From Siphonodentalium dalli (lineage: Eukaryota; Mollusca; Scaphopoda; Gadilida; Siphonodentaliidae): 64,000 nt of DNA. A program made the position numbers and the translations under genes. The DNA lies in NCBI GenBank assembly GCA_032622095.1, contig CP136063.1:8287814-8351813 (forward strand), given 5' to 3'. The notes below the pieces were generated by a model. The model searched no databases, was not told the DNA's origin, and saw only the letters and a program-made list of their open reading frames with translations. This document shows, piece after piece, positions 47,502-61,082 of the stretch (positions within the stretch are counted from its first letter, which is position 1; each line of letters starts with the position of its first letter).

Positions 47502-50500
47502 GCTTTTTATTAAATTTTACCAAAACGCAATATAACTGATTATTCATTTCAGTTATATTGGTTACATGAGGGAAAAGGCTATATATAAATGGAACTTTTC
47601 TAAATTATAACGATGATTTGTTTCTTATTTCAAAATTACAAATAGGTGACTTGACGTCGCACATAAGTTCCGAGTGGAACTACTGAACGCAAAGTCGACG
47701 GCCTATAGTTACACCGATACGCGAAATATCAATAACATGACGTGATTCGCTAACGTAAAACATGGTAAACGTAGCTCCGTACGTCAGAATTAAAACGATT
47801 CAACGTAAACCATGTAAAATTATCCGACGGCATGAGAAATTGTTGGAATGGTGGGTATCAAGTCAATGTTCCATGGCGCCCATTGCAAAATGGCGCCGGA
47901 ATAGTATCCCCAAAAAAAAATTATCTGGCAAAAATAGGGGGGGCGCGCGCCGAGGGCGCCGGATGGTAGATCCGCCCTTGCTAATCCCCAGTGACAAGCC
48001 ACTGTTCATCGCAGTTACTAGTACCATGGAAACGTACATGTTAAAACTCAACCATTTTAAGTTACTTGTACCGCTGCAAACTTAGCTTGAAAGATATATG
48101 TCTTATTAGCATCATAGTAGCAACTGTTTAAGTAATGGTTCCCATCACAGAACACATGGCCAACGCTGATAACCCTCAAGCATATTTGGCAAAAAATAAT
48201 AATACCTGTGGAATTGTGGGATAGACATATGTCCAGTTAAACTTTTCACATGCCCATAATTTAACTGATGGGGAAAGGTTATAAATATACCTTCGATCAA
48301 CCTATATACCTTAATCAACTATTACAGTGACCGTGAACATTTTGACAAGTGTAAATGTTGGCACCTGCGAACAAAATATTGCCAGTAATTATAGGTGTGG
48401 GAGAAATAGCTCCATTTTCCTGGGATAGACTTGGCCAATGCATTCTCTTTTATATTAGTAGGTGAGGTGCCATATTGGTGACTCGCATATATAAGAGAAT
48501 GCATTGGCACAGGGATTTTGCAAAATTTCAGGAAGCTCCAGTCAGGAAAGGGTTAATAAATAGCATCAGCTATGAAGTAGTATCAGCTTAGAAAATAATA
48601 TATGTAGGAAAATTAATACACAGGGGTACTGTAACGTGACCCATGAATTGTCATGGGATAGGTGCTGTGTTTCTCAGATGATTTTAAAGTGGCACTAATA
48701 ATTAGCAATAAAGAGGGTTTGTCATCAGCTTAGAATATATGTAGGGGGAACTGTCTCAGGTGTCTCATGGAATAGGTGCGGCAAATCAAAGAGACACTAA
48801 TAATTAGCTTGGATGACTTGTGAGCACAATAATTATTTAACCCTCATTAAGGCAAACTCCTGGTATCCCAGCTACAGTAGTAGTTACTACTGTTTATTTT
48901 TAATGTTGACAACAATGCTTTTAGATGTCAGCAAAAATTTACATGGTTGTACTCGGTAGTTCAAACTGCTTGGCATAAAAAAGGACTGTTAGTCGTTCCT
49001 TTTATTTAACTGTTCAAGCTCCATGAAAAGAAGTGAGTACTTACTTACAATGCAGCATACACTTGATCAATTGATTAGTTGTGCAACCACACTTGTTAAA
49101 ATCATGTCTGTATTGTGTATGTATTATTGTATACGGTACTTAAAGTGTTTTATTTTCTATTTTCAGGGATATTTTGGATCTACATCCTGCTTATCACACA
49201 TATAACTATATCAACTATCAGAAGTTCAACTCTGTGATCTGACATTTACTGGTTCTGAATACATTTTGAAAAGGCATCAGACAATTTTTTTGGACAGGTG
49301 TAAAATTAAAATTCACAATCAGAGGTTAAATGGAACTGTTGTATCCTGACTATGATGACACAAATGTCAAATCCACTATTTTCTGTGGGCTCTCTTCTTG
49401 GAATGTTATTCACACACAAAGACAATATCAACACCAAGGACACAAACTTTTAATAACTTGCAACTTCAGCTTCCTTATAATACTACTAGAAAAGGAAATG
49501 ATGAGAAAACAGGATAACAGAAAATATATCATCTATTCTAAATTATATTGGAGGTAGTCATGTGTGCAATGGATACTTTTGGGGTGGAGGCATACATGTG
49601 TAATATGATTATATGTCCACACGGTATAGTGATTCTTGACCTGAGGTAACAAGGAATTCACTCCAGGAAGCTGATGTGTAGTTATTTATTCAGTGCAAAA
49701 CATATTATGAAAGTACAGGGTATTGATCCACTTGTTCTAAGGAAAATATACACTGCTTCAATTCTGGAGAATGTAAATCTTGTTCTATTACGTCATAATT
49801 TACACTTGAATGTGGCTGTACAATGTACATATATGTCTAACAGAAAGTGTAATGAAAAGACATGAAGATTCCTGGGTGATGTGATTGCCTTCTGATTAAT
49901 AAAATATTGGGCCAACAGTATGATCATATTATTTTGAACTAAATCCAAATTCACCAATAAGCAATATATTGTTATTAGAATGAGATACTGCCATCATACC
50001 GGTTGGTATTTTTTTATTCTTGCCACATTTGTCATGTTCCAGGGATCAGGGTGTGCAATAAAGAGAGGATCTACAACGAGTCCCCAGTTTATAGCGGAAT
50101 TTACAAAACGAGTCCAGAAAATTAGAACTGGACGAGCCTTTGTTGAGGTCCTGACCTAATGTAGTGGACGAGTTTTGTAAATTCCGCTATAGCCTATACT
50201 CTGGGGACGAGTTATAGGTTATATTTATTACATGATCTAAAGCCTCGACAAAACCTACTTAAATCAACAAATGGGATGCTACACTAACATCGGCTTCTAT
50301 AAGACATGGGATGACTTTTCATGTAACTGTTCATTGTTTGCGCGTGTAAAGAAATAGTCCCAGATAAATAAAGACACTTTGATGTATTTAATGGTGTATA
50401 TATAATGACATAACTTTTCAAACTCTTCATGATTATAGCTGGTTGGAAAAATATTGGAAGGCATAATATATGGAGTGTAAATAGAAGACAGACCGGAAGT

Positions 50501-51434
50501 CAAGGGTCACCTGGCACTATTTCCTGTTCGTTTAATATCACAATTTATCACATAATTAACTCACAAAACCAGGTTCATAAATATTGGTAAGACACACATG
50601 TAATATTAGCACGTGCGATGACGTCACGCCATTATTTAAACGACTTGCGAGTGCTGACGTTTATGATAGTTTTCTTCGATGAATACTTCACGTTGCTTCG
50701 CGTTTATCGGATCATGTGATAAAATGTATATCAAACTCATTCTACTTTATACGTAATTTATCAACCTCATCCACTAAATTCTATTTGAGTCTCGGTGAAC
50801 CTCGGCTCAAATCGAATTTAGTTATCTCGATTGATAGATTCCGTACAAAATATAAACTCATGTGAGATCCTCTACATACAAATATTTACTATAATTTTGC
50901 CTTACATACATCAGGGTACATGTACTACTATAGCTATATAAGTTCGTGAAACATGACTGCAAACAGCAATGAAAGAAACATACGTCGGTGCTATGGCCCC
51001 AAGTTTATGAAACTCCTGCGATCCCATAACAATAACGAATGAGGTATTTCACTGTTCGTGCAGAAAATTGTGCTATCTTTGCGCATTTGCACTCATATGG
51101 TAAACTGACGACAGGAACACACATAATCAGTTGTGTGTATATATTGCATACCAACGTTTCATATTGATATACCGGTAGTGGCACATGCGTCCATATGCTT
51201 GCGATATGCACGATGGCAAGAGTCTGCTAATTTGGTCATTTCTATTCTTAACAATGTGTTCCAGACTCGTGATGTTTCAATATTTTGGGAGTTGTGTCCA
51301 CACGGTTGTGACGTTGATGAACACGTCCTGGCATATGGACTGAAAGATCCTTTGTTGATGCAGTAGTGCTGTGGAAAATGATTGACGTATTTACTCAGTA
51401 TAACCAAAATAAAACTACAGCTTTAGCATCGTGG

Positions 51435-51523
51435 CAGTCTAGTAATAACTAGACCAAGGTTTCCTTACAGTCAACTCTCAACGTAAGTTGAAAGTAATGA
51501 AAGTTAGGTCTAGTTTAAGACTG
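51435..51523. mobile_element. 89-bp MITE, duplicated copy
   Basis: Copy of 35,075-35,163 in the second repeat unit, with the same GCATCGTGG flanks. Confidence 0.92.
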
Positions 51524-52000
51524 GCATCGTGGTATAGCAGTAATTGGTAGCAGTGTTCTCAGCTCTACTTGGTATGATTGTGATTTAATATTGACGGTTT
51601 GTGGTGTCAGTTATATTTAAGCAGGTACATGTAGCTACAAGCAATTGCATTAAAATCCGAAAAAAAATTCAGTTTCAAACTGGCAATTTCACGATTCCAT
51701 TGCACATGCAGGAACAGACACATTGCAAAGATGTTAAGATGCGGCGTGGACTTCCGGAATGTTTATGAAATTCTGTGCGATCGTGGAAGTGTATTTGACA
51801 GGTCAAGCTATCATTACGTTATTGCATTTGTCAGATAAACTGACGACACGAGCACACACATGCGGTTTTGTTTATTTCATACCAAGCGAGTGATATTGAT
51901 ATGGTGGCAAGTTCTTTCATATGCTTGCGACATATGATACAATTGGAAATAGTCTGCCTACCCATTAGTGGTAGGAAGTTCAATGGTGGCTATTACTTAA

Positions 52001-52520
52001 AGATGGATTATCTCTTTAAATAACAAATTTTAAATAGTTGCGTGGGTATAAAATAATAGATATGAACTGAAGACCTATGTCCGGAAAAGCTTCTATCAAT
52101 TAATATTGATTTTATTTCCAATATTAAATCGGGCCCGTTTATGTTACTATTTTTAGAACCGACCATTCGGATGAGACCGTATTGCGATATAGAGCACTGG
52201 GCTGTTCCTACGGCTACGCAACGAATGTCAAATGTCACAGAGTGGTTGTATGTATTGTTTTGTTCCACAGATATAAACGATAATGAGTATAATTAACGTT
52301 TATTTGTGACAAAATTGCACAATATAATTTCTGGTCTCTGTTAACAGTAATCACTATTGTTCGTTAGCTGAACAAACACACCTTTTTAGACCAGAAAATA
52401 TTCGAAATAAAATTTATATTAATCGATAGAAGCATTTCCGGACAGGAGTCTTCGCTTCAAATCTAATATTTTATACCCCGGTAACTATATAATACATGTT
52501 TACAAAGAGATAATCCACCT
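52001..52520. mobile_element. 520-bp TTAA MITE, duplicated copy
   Basis: Copy of 35,641-36,160 in the second repeat unit, with the same TTAA flanks. Confidence 0.9.
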
Positions 52521-53534
52521 TTAATTTCACAATGCGCTCCATAGTTGGGTATGTCGATATTCCAGAAGGGACGCCCATATGGTTGCGACATTGATCAACT
52601 CAGACTGAAAATCCTTTATTGGTGTACCAGCGCAGTGTGAAAATGGGTGATGTGAGAGCGCATTAAAATATATAATACGGCCTTAGACTTGTGACATAAC
52701 CAGCAATTGTGTACAGTGTTCTCAACGCTACCTGCTATTAGAGTTTTGATGCTGATAGTGCATGGTGTCTATTAAATTTAACAATTTCATGACTTGAGTT
52801 TCCGGAAATATTACGAAAAACCCTGTGCCAACGCATTCTCTTACATATACGAGGCTTCATATATAAGGGAAGGCACTGGAACATGGTCTTTAATACCACA
52901 ACAGTGCAGCTCCCAGCATTAAAAGGATAAACAAATATTGCAGGAAAAATACAAACAGTCATTACAATACTTAAAATTTCCAGGTTGTGTGATTAAATCT
53001 ATGAGTTATAATCGTTATATGTATTTGACACTTTCGTGGAAGAAACCGTGTTGAGCAACATCCATAATGCAGGGATGTAGAGACACTTGTGGGGAAGGGT
53101 CAGTTAGAATATGCCGTTCCAATGTGTGATTAACAGCCGCATATGTGTGTTATTTCCCCCTGGTATATGACATACTTGCATACGTCGCGTAAGGATAACA
53201 ATTTATATTTGACTGATCGTGCGATCATTACGCCACTGCACTCGTCCGATATACGACAACAGTATCTCGCGCATGCGATTTTGTGTATATATTCCGTACC
53301 AAGCGTGCGATATTGATGTCGTGTCAAGTGCGTCCATATGCGTGCGACATACAGTATATGGCAATAGTTTGACAATCCGTTAGTGGTATACTATGTTCAA
53401 TTGTGGTTAATTCTTAATTTCATATTGCATGCGTTCTAGAGTTGGGATACGTCGATATTCCGGTAGGGGCGTTCACATGGTTGCGGCATCGATTAATGGA
53501 TCCTGGCATATGGACTGAACATTGCTTTATTGAC

Positions 53535-55165
53535 GTAGTAGCGCAGTGTACAAAAAATGAAGCCTTAAAATGTTTACACAACCAGTAATTGGGTACAGTA
53601 TTCTCGACTACGTGTATGACTGAATGTTGGTGCTGATGGTGTTTGGTGTCCGTATTATTTTGAAGCAGATATGACAATTATCGCAAGAAAAATACAAATT
53701 AAGTTACTAAAATGCAGGTTTTATGGTTAAATCTATGCGTTTTTTTTACCTGAAATTGAGCATTTTCACTCAAGAAACAGTGTTAGGCAACATCTATCTT
53801 GCAGGGATATAGAGACATCGGTGGGGAAGAGTCAGTTAGAATATATCGATCGAGCGTGTGGTAAACAGACCCAGTTGCATGTTTGTTACTGGCCGATAGT
53901 GTATGATAATCATGCATGCATGCGTCTTTTAAAGATGGATTATCTCTTTAAATAACAAATTTTAAATAGTTGCGTGGGTATAAAATAATAGATATGAACT
54001 GAAGACCTATGTCCGGAAAAGCTTCTATCAATTAATATTTATTTTATTTCGAATATTAAATCGGGCCCGTTTATGTTACTATTTTTAGAACCGACCATTC
54101 GGATGAGACCGTATTGCGATATAGAGCACTGGGCTGTTCCTACGGCTACGCAATGAATATCAAATGTCACAGATTGGTTGTTTGTATTGTTTTGTTCCAC
54201 AGATATAAGCGATAATGAGTATAATTAACGTTTATTTGTGACAAAATTGCACAATATAATTTCTGGTCTCTGTTAACAGTAACCACTAGTGTTCGTTAGC
54301 TGAACAAACACACCTTTTTAGACCAGAAAATATTCGAAATAAAATTAATATTAATCGATAGAAGCATTTCCGGACAGGAGTCTTCGATTCAAATCTAATA
54401 TTTTATAGCCCGGTAACTATATAATACATGTTTACAAAGAGATAATCCACCTTTAATGAGAACAATGTTTTTTGGCAGATTGTGCTATCCTACGCCATTG
54501 AACTCGTCCGATATACTGACAACAGTAAGACATACGCGTAGTTTTGTGTATATATTCCATTCCAAGAATGCGACATTGATATCGTGTCATAAGTGCATCT
54601 ACATGCTTGCGACATACACTAGTTATGGCAATAGTCTGTCCAACCGGTAGTGGGAAATTGTATTTAATCGTGGATACTTCTTAATTTCACACTGCGTTCC
54701 GAAGTTGATCAACATATCCTGGTATATATTGACTGAAAATTGCTTTATTGACGTAGTAGCAGTGTACACATTATTTATGTAGGAACGCTTTACACACAAA
54801 CAAATAACGATTATATAACGGTGTGACATAACCTGTATTTGGGTACAATATTTTGGACTCTGGTATGACTGAATTTTGGGAATTATGTGCATGCCTGCGT
54901 CGCGTAAGGATGACACTTAAGGTTGCAATCGTTCGATATACTGATACCAGTAACATACGCGTGCGGTTTTGTGTATGTATCCCACATATTGATATAGTGT
55001 CAAATGCATGCGTTCATATGCTCGCGAAATATACTGTGACATGGGTCTGTCAATCCGTTGATGTCACTATGTTCAATCGTGCCGGTTAGTTCTTAATGTC
55101 ACACCTGTGTTCTTTAGTTGGGATATGGGACGAGCACCCATATGCTTGCGACATGACTGTAACAG
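53535..55165. repeat. Continuation of the satellite array beyond the duplication
   Basis: It carries on from the unit cut by the duplication breakpoint (..GACGTAGTAGCGCAGTG), with further units near 54,600 and 55,010. It contains an independent TTAA MITE at 53,933. Short frames are repeat by-products. Confidence 0.65.
53933..54452. mobile_element. 520-bp TTAA MITE, independent copy
   Basis: Flanked by TTAA (53,929-53,932; 54,453-54,456) in different surroundings from the 35,641 copy, and of exactly the same length with scattered substitutions. A separate transposition of the same family. Confidence 0.92.
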
Positions 55166-55706
55166 GACTTGTTTCTTCGGATTGTGAACTGTACTATACT
55201 GTATGACGTCACAATGTGCTCACACAATTCCCTCCAACTTATGCAAATAAGCATTTCTATCTCAGATTTGAATAGACGTTGGATATTTTCGGACTACATG
55301 ACTTAGCTGTGTAGCAACACACCATGAGCTATACAGCACACCCTGTAATCACTCCACATGTATAGTGCCGAATTTCAACAAACAACTTGGAGCATTTTGT
55401 AATGTAATTTTATAATATTTCCACGCTGTCAAGCAGACCAGATCTTCGGTGTTAACAGTAAACGCATCGAGTAAAAAATGTTGTGAAAATGTGAACAGTG
55501 TCGCACAAAAGAACACCTCTTCGAAAGTTCTATTTGAGCACAGGAAGAAATGTCATTATTTCCCTTTATCTTTGTCACATCAATTTCGTCGACTAATTTC
55601 GATACCGGTATAATTCAAAAGCGGTAATTATTATAAATGTATTTCGTATCGCAAACTGCCAGATTTAATCTACGTGGGCTTTATTACGTTTACGTATGGT
55701 CATATT
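55166..55706. other. No recognisable gene
   Basis: TACGTGGGCTT at 55,671-55,681 is the exact reverse complement of the first 11 bases of the hairpin at 28,294-28,304 (see findings). Confidence 0.4.
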
Positions 55707-56169
55707 AGATATGAACTGAAGACCTATGTCCGGAAAAGCTTCTATCAATTAATATTGATTTTATTCCGAATATTAAATCGGGCCGGTTTATGTCATTATT
55801 TTTAGAACCAATCATTCGGATGAGACCGTATTGCGATATAGAGCACTGGGCTGTTCCTACGGCTACGCAACGAAAGTCAAATGTCACAAATTGGTTGTTT
55901 GTATTGTTTTGTTCCGCAGATATAACCGATAATGAGTATAATTAACGTTTATTTGTGACAAAATTGCACAATATAATTTCTGGTCTCTGTTAACAGTAAC
56001 CACTATTGTTCGTTAGCTGAACAAACACACATTTTTAGACCAGAAAATATTCGAAATAAAATTAATATTAATCGATTGAAGCATTTCCGGACAGGAGTCT
56101 TCGATTCAAATATAATATGTTATACCCCGGTAACTATACAATACATGTTTACAAAGAGATAATCCACCT
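55707..56169. mobile_element. Right-hand part of a split TTAA MITE
   Basis: It matches the full MITE from its internal AGATATGAACTGAAGACC to the right end, followed by TTAA (56,170-56,173). The first about 57 bp of the MITE are missing here and are found at 28,237-28,294, next to the matching palindrome arm. Confidence 0.9.
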
Positions 56170-56173
56170 TTAA

Positions 56174-56456
56174 AATTTAAATTAATATTTGTTTGTTTTA
56201 AATTTACTTAAATTTGTTTTTAAATTAAAATGTTCAAATGATCAAAATGTGCGCAAAGGTGTCACATGCTCATATCGCACAAAGGGGCCGCAAGCCCCTC
56301 TGACGTTGATTAAAGGCTCAATAATCGTGTCAATCCTGGACCAAGCGGTCAGTCGAATAAAAGCAATTTGCTTATGAGTGCACACCAGAAGCGGCATCTG
56401 AATTGTTGAAAGTGAGGAACCATGCAGAGGGACAGCTTTTAATAAAGAAATATATT
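56174..56456. repeat. Outer part of the palindrome's right arm, displaced
   Basis: Reverse complement of 26,239-26,515 (shared block GCAAAGGTGTCAC..GCTCATATCGCACAAAGGGG). With the MITE end it forms the missing right side of the insertion seen at 28,233. Confidence 0.85.
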
Positions 56457-57772
56457 ACATGCGTTGCAATGTCACTAATTTCCCGTCATGCAAAAAATGC
56501 ACAGGTTTTGAACTGGTGGAATATTGTTTGAATGCCAGAGTAGAGCTTTATGGCATGATCTACATCAAACTAAGTTATCAAATATGACTCATATAGCAAT
56601 ATAACTTTAGGGTTGCAAACTAGGTGTACAGCATTTATTGTCATGCAGTAGCATCGTATTTGTGTCAAAATTAAAATCTTCAATTGAACCATTCAAATGA
56701 ATTCGTAGAAAAATATCAGTAATTGTAATTGCCACAAGCCAAACAGCTCGCGTGCGAATGAATCAATTGTGGCATGATAACACCAGTCGGCAGTCCCCAC
56801 TTAGACACGCCCTTATTCGAGATTATTTACAGCTCCATCTTTTGACTGATTGTTTGACAATTCAAAAACCGCGATGAAGAAAATACCTGTTTCTTGGTAC
56901 TATGTTTCAACTGGGTTGTCTAACATGACCGGTCTATGGGTAATGTGGTATAGCGGTCTATGGGTAGTGTGATATAGCGGTCTATGGGTTGTGTGGTATA
57001 GCGGTCTATGGGTAATGTGGCATAGTATAAGACTATCGCCCCTGGCCTGACCGTGATTCATACCCATGATTCATGGTCAGCCAGCTGTGCTCGGACTCTG
57101 TAAATTGACTTTAATGTATAAGATTCACAATTGCATTGGCACGCCGAGACATGCGATTAAAAGCATTATCTTGAGCAAACATGCTCGGCGAGTGAATCTA
57201 TTCTGTATTTGATGATGTCCAATAGCAATACATTATTGTTGATCCAGTTGTAATCCTAACCTTTCATGGTATTTCATAAAGCATTAGCCAGATGCTCGTA
57301 TCTCAGTGAGTCATTCTTGTAATGAAATGTATTTCGCGGCACTCTCTGGTGCCAAACACTTAACTTTCCAACGAGCTGTCGTTCAGACCACTCATAATTA
57401 CTAACGCTCTTGTATAACTAGTGCTTGTTTTCCACTGCCAATTGCCGTGATGTCTTGATGTCTATATGTTCTCAAATACATAAAGTAACATTGTATTAAC
57501 CTCTACCTGACTTTGATTCAATTCCTCAGAAGCATAGAAGTGTGAAGCCGAAGTCTTATAATAGCAGTCTATGTGTGATGTGGTATCGCGGTATATGGGT
57601 AATGTGGTATGACCAGTCTATGGGTAAAGTGGTATAGCGGTATATGTGTACTGTCGTGTATGGGTCTATGGGCTACAATACATTTGGACTACGTTGGTTT
57701 TTATACCAGTTTGAAGAGGAATATATCCTCTAAAACATATCCAAAATCCGCTTTGAGCATTTTATGTAATTT
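56457..57772. other. Non-coding with minisatellites
   Basis: No gene is recognised. A 24-bp minisatellite lies at 56,931, and related GGTATAGCGGTCTATGGGTA motifs recur irregularly at about 57,560-57,670. Confidence 0.5.
56931..57026. repeat. 24-bp minisatellite, four units
   Basis: GGTCTATGGGTA.TGTGGTATAGC repeats at 56,931, 56,955, 56,979 and 57,003. Confidence 0.95.
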
Positions 57773-58479
57773 AAGATGGCGTCCAAGATGGCAGCCATTT
57801 TCATTTAAGTCAGTTTGATGCAATTATAGTGAAAACTCTAATATGTATGTCATATGTATACACATGTATACATGTTTGTGAAGCTAAGACATAACGTTAC
57901 CATTTTGTGCCAAAATTGGAACACCCCACCAAAGATGGTCGCCAAAATGGCGACCGGATGTTGAAAAGTTTACGTTTTGTACTGATATCTTTAAGATAAG
58001 TTTCTGCTGTTTGGAAATGGTTGATAATTGTGACTTTATTTTGTCTAAGATTGCCGCCAAAATAGCCGCCGGAAGTTGAATATATAACTTTTTTCACTTA
58101 TATCTTCTAGATCAATTTATGCCGAGAACTGGTTGAGAAATTTGAGTTTATATTGTATTTTCTATATTGACTGATCATTGGAGCAATGAAATATGCAATT
58201 ATTAGGATCCTAACCCCTACCAATCCCTCAAAACACCGATTTTACAGAATGCGGTATAACATTTCACAAACAAATCACAATTGGGATTCTAGTAATATTT
58301 CAACAAGAAGTGAACATAACTTTGTAATGTAATGTGTGGTGTTTATGTACATATGGAGTAGGTAAGGTAATGGGTGGGTTATATATGTGAAATTGGGTGT
58401 CTATCGCTTTCCACTATAGCTCACGGATATGCTAATCAATAGAGAGGGTGTGTCTGGGAGTTCTTCATCTTGATGGTGT

Positions 58480-59960
58480 TTACTGGAGGAAGCGATAGCC
58501 ACCCAATACCACACAGTAACTCCATACATACATACACACCACACAAATTCCAATATAGTAACCCACTCTATATACTCACAACACGTGACCCATGACCATA
58601 CAACCATACTTGGTTGTACCCGTACACACCACAAGTGACCATACATCCACGAGTCACAATGCAGGCACACCGGGTATACTCCAACACATGACACATACCA
58701 TATAGTCACTCCCTATATACACATTCATAACCATAAGTCAATCCTTGTATACCCATTCACCTCACCATTGGCCATACATGTACGGTCACCCCTGTATCCA
58801 CAACCATCGCCAAATAGACATTCAATAAATGCATAACACCACACGAATGACCATATACTCACTCCAGGTATACATACGCAACAATTACCATATAGCCACT
58901 CGCTTCATACACATACCTTCACCCATGACACCAGGTATATTCTTCACCTGACCTATGACCATATAGTCACCCCTGTGTATGATCATGTCCAATCCTTGTA
59001 TAAATATTCACCTCACCATTGGCCATAAGTCACTCTGTGTATACATATTCGTCACAAATAGCTAGTCAGGGTATAATACACCAGGTATACTCATACACCT
59101 GACACATGACCATATAGTCACTACTTGTGTGCATATTTACCACATTCAGGATGATACAGACACTCGTTGTATACATATTCATCTCACCATTGGCCATACA
59201 GTCACTACTGGTATACCTATTCGCAACACCCATATTCATAATAACCATTCGATATATACATATACAACCCACACATGACCACAGATTCACTCCAGGTATA
59301 CACATAGACCTCACCAATGACCATTCAGCCCTTCCAGATATACCAATACCCACACAGACGATAACACATATCTTCCATACTTGCATATACACCTCACATA
59401 TGACTATTCAGCAACTGAATGTATACTCATACACGTCATCCATAACCATTTACTAATCATTCCATGTATACCTATACACATTACCCATAGCCATAAATTC
59501 ACACCCTATTTATCAACACACCCCATCCATGAGTATACATACATCACATGTATACATGTATACACCCATCTGTCACAATACAGCCACACACGGTACACGT
59601 GTACATCCCACCATGACCTTACATACACTCCATATATACATAAACACACAGATGACGATGTCGCCACTCTTGTTATATCCGTACACCACGCCAATGTCAT
59701 ACAGCCCCATTTGGGTACACCCCGCACTGGGTACACAGAACCATACACCATACAGTCACTCCATGTATACCGATTCATCTCACACGTGACCATGACTGCT
59801 CCTTGTATACCAACACATATTACCATAACACCCCGCTCATAACCATAAACTCACTCCTTGTAAACCTATTCACAATGTTTATGACATACAATAACTCCCT
59901 GTATACCTATTCACCTCACCTATGCTCATACAGTAACTCCCTGGCTGCCATATTGGCATC
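58480..59960. repeat. Degenerate minisatellite with TGTATAC / CATGACCATA motifs
   Basis: CACCTATGACCATA.AGTCACTCC.TGTATACC-like phrases recur dozens of times at irregular spacing (about 40-90 bp). Strand composition is skewed: A, C and T are common and G is rare on the plus strand. Long open frames on both strands (for example 59,381-59,842) come from this composition. Confidence 0.85.
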
Positions 59961-61082
59961 CATCCTGTATCCAGTTGATCAATTTTATACCGATGGGCCA
60001 GAATAACCATGGTGTATCTCAGTTCCGTCTCAGAGTTATGCCCGTTTACTTTCAATAATATGGCCAGATTCACAAAATAGGTTCTTGGCAAATTTCCATA
60101 CTTCAACTCAAATTGAATTTGCCCCATACGGAACTGGGACAACCAGAATATAACATGTAATTGTCAGTTAATTAAAGACATATTATGTACTTTTTCGGCT
60201 TGCGAGAAACTGATAAATTAGTATTCAGGTGCTATGACAACTGGATGAATGTAGCATTCTACTAACATCGCCGAAAATCTCAAGCAAATCGACCGTACCA
60301 CTTTATAGAAAACATTGTTTGAACTATGCTCAATTGTAAATATTTACTACTCGATTCGGGACACATCTATCGGCAATAAACTAACGAAAACGATTGAGCC
60401 ATCAACAGTCAACGCATCTAGTTAATATATGAGAATGACGGTGTATGTTGTCCCTTTAGATATAATATTTGGGAAACAACTATACTTTGAACAAGATTAT
60501 TCCCCATTTCTACTTGATCACCCTACCGGATTGTTTGACATCAATTTAACCTACACGTATAATAACCAAGTGAGTCACAATTTGTTACCTTTTATGATAA
60601 CGCAGATTATCATATTCGGGATATATGTAAACAATGAATATTTAAAAAAATGTTTTTGCTATTTTGGAAGCCATCTTGAGCAAATTGTTTTATTAACAAT
60701 GTAGTGTGACACTTTTAAGATAACCAAAACAATAAACACCTTTCATACCAAAGATAGTTACATTTTACTTGAAAAAAATTTGTCAAAACCTGAACAGTTT
60801 TTTTTCCGATATTTTTGTCAAGTGTGCGAGAGAAAAAATTCAAACTTTCCGGTAATGTCAGTGGTCACAATAGTTACACTTTACCACTGTGCATCAGACA
60901 TGTTAGCATTCAATGTATTGAAGGCAAATAGGCAATCGTATACATCAACCACAACTTGTAAGCGATTGCAACACACGCTGGGGAAATATCTACCATTTCC
61001 ATATTTTTGCGGACATTTTGGCAGCCATTTTGAGCCAAAGTAACAATTTTTGTTGGATTGACATGGTAATGCCATGCCTCAC
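59961..61082. other. Inner right part of the long inverted-repeat element
   Basis: Includes diverged internal copies of the ..TTTTGG.AGCCAT.TTGAGC.. motif (60,660; 61,018). An unrecognised 91-codon frame (60,429-60,704) has no domain. Confidence 0.45.

Larger units (their letters stand above)
42098..47980 (-). mobile_element. Autonomous hAT element (ZMYM1-like transposase)
   Basis: The ends are CAGGGGCGGATCCA and, in reverse complement, CAAGGGCGGATCTA (12 of 14 identical). The flanking CTAATC(C) occurs at 42,092-42,098 and 47,981-47,987. Copy 1 of the tandem duplication has the uninterrupted site CACTAATCCCCAGTG at 31,619-31,633. The target duplication thus reads 6 bp, or 7 if the shared C is counted, slightly short of the 8 bp usual in hAT. 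The subterminal regions are G/C-homopolymer-rich. Besides the transposase it carries 2.86 kb of non-coding sequence with smaller foldbacks nested inside. The complete gene and clear ends suggest recent activity. Confidence 0.92.
37173..53534. repeat. 10.47-kb tandem duplication, copy 2, split by a hAT element
   Basis: 37,173-42,098 repeats 26,702-31,627, and 47,981-53,534 repeats 31,621-37,174. The 5,889 bp between the two parts are the hAT element plus its target duplication. Every feature described in 26,702-37,174 therefore occurs again here, shifted by 10,471 before the insertion and by 16,360 after it. Confidence 0.97.

Noticed and set aside
28294-55681. Polinton/Maverick element
   Set aside because: The 11-kb segment has none of the polymerase, integrase, ATPase or capsid frames expected, and no 6-bp duplication.
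58401-59842. Long open frames on both strands
   Set aside because: They follow a low-G minisatellite and have no domain; composition explains them.
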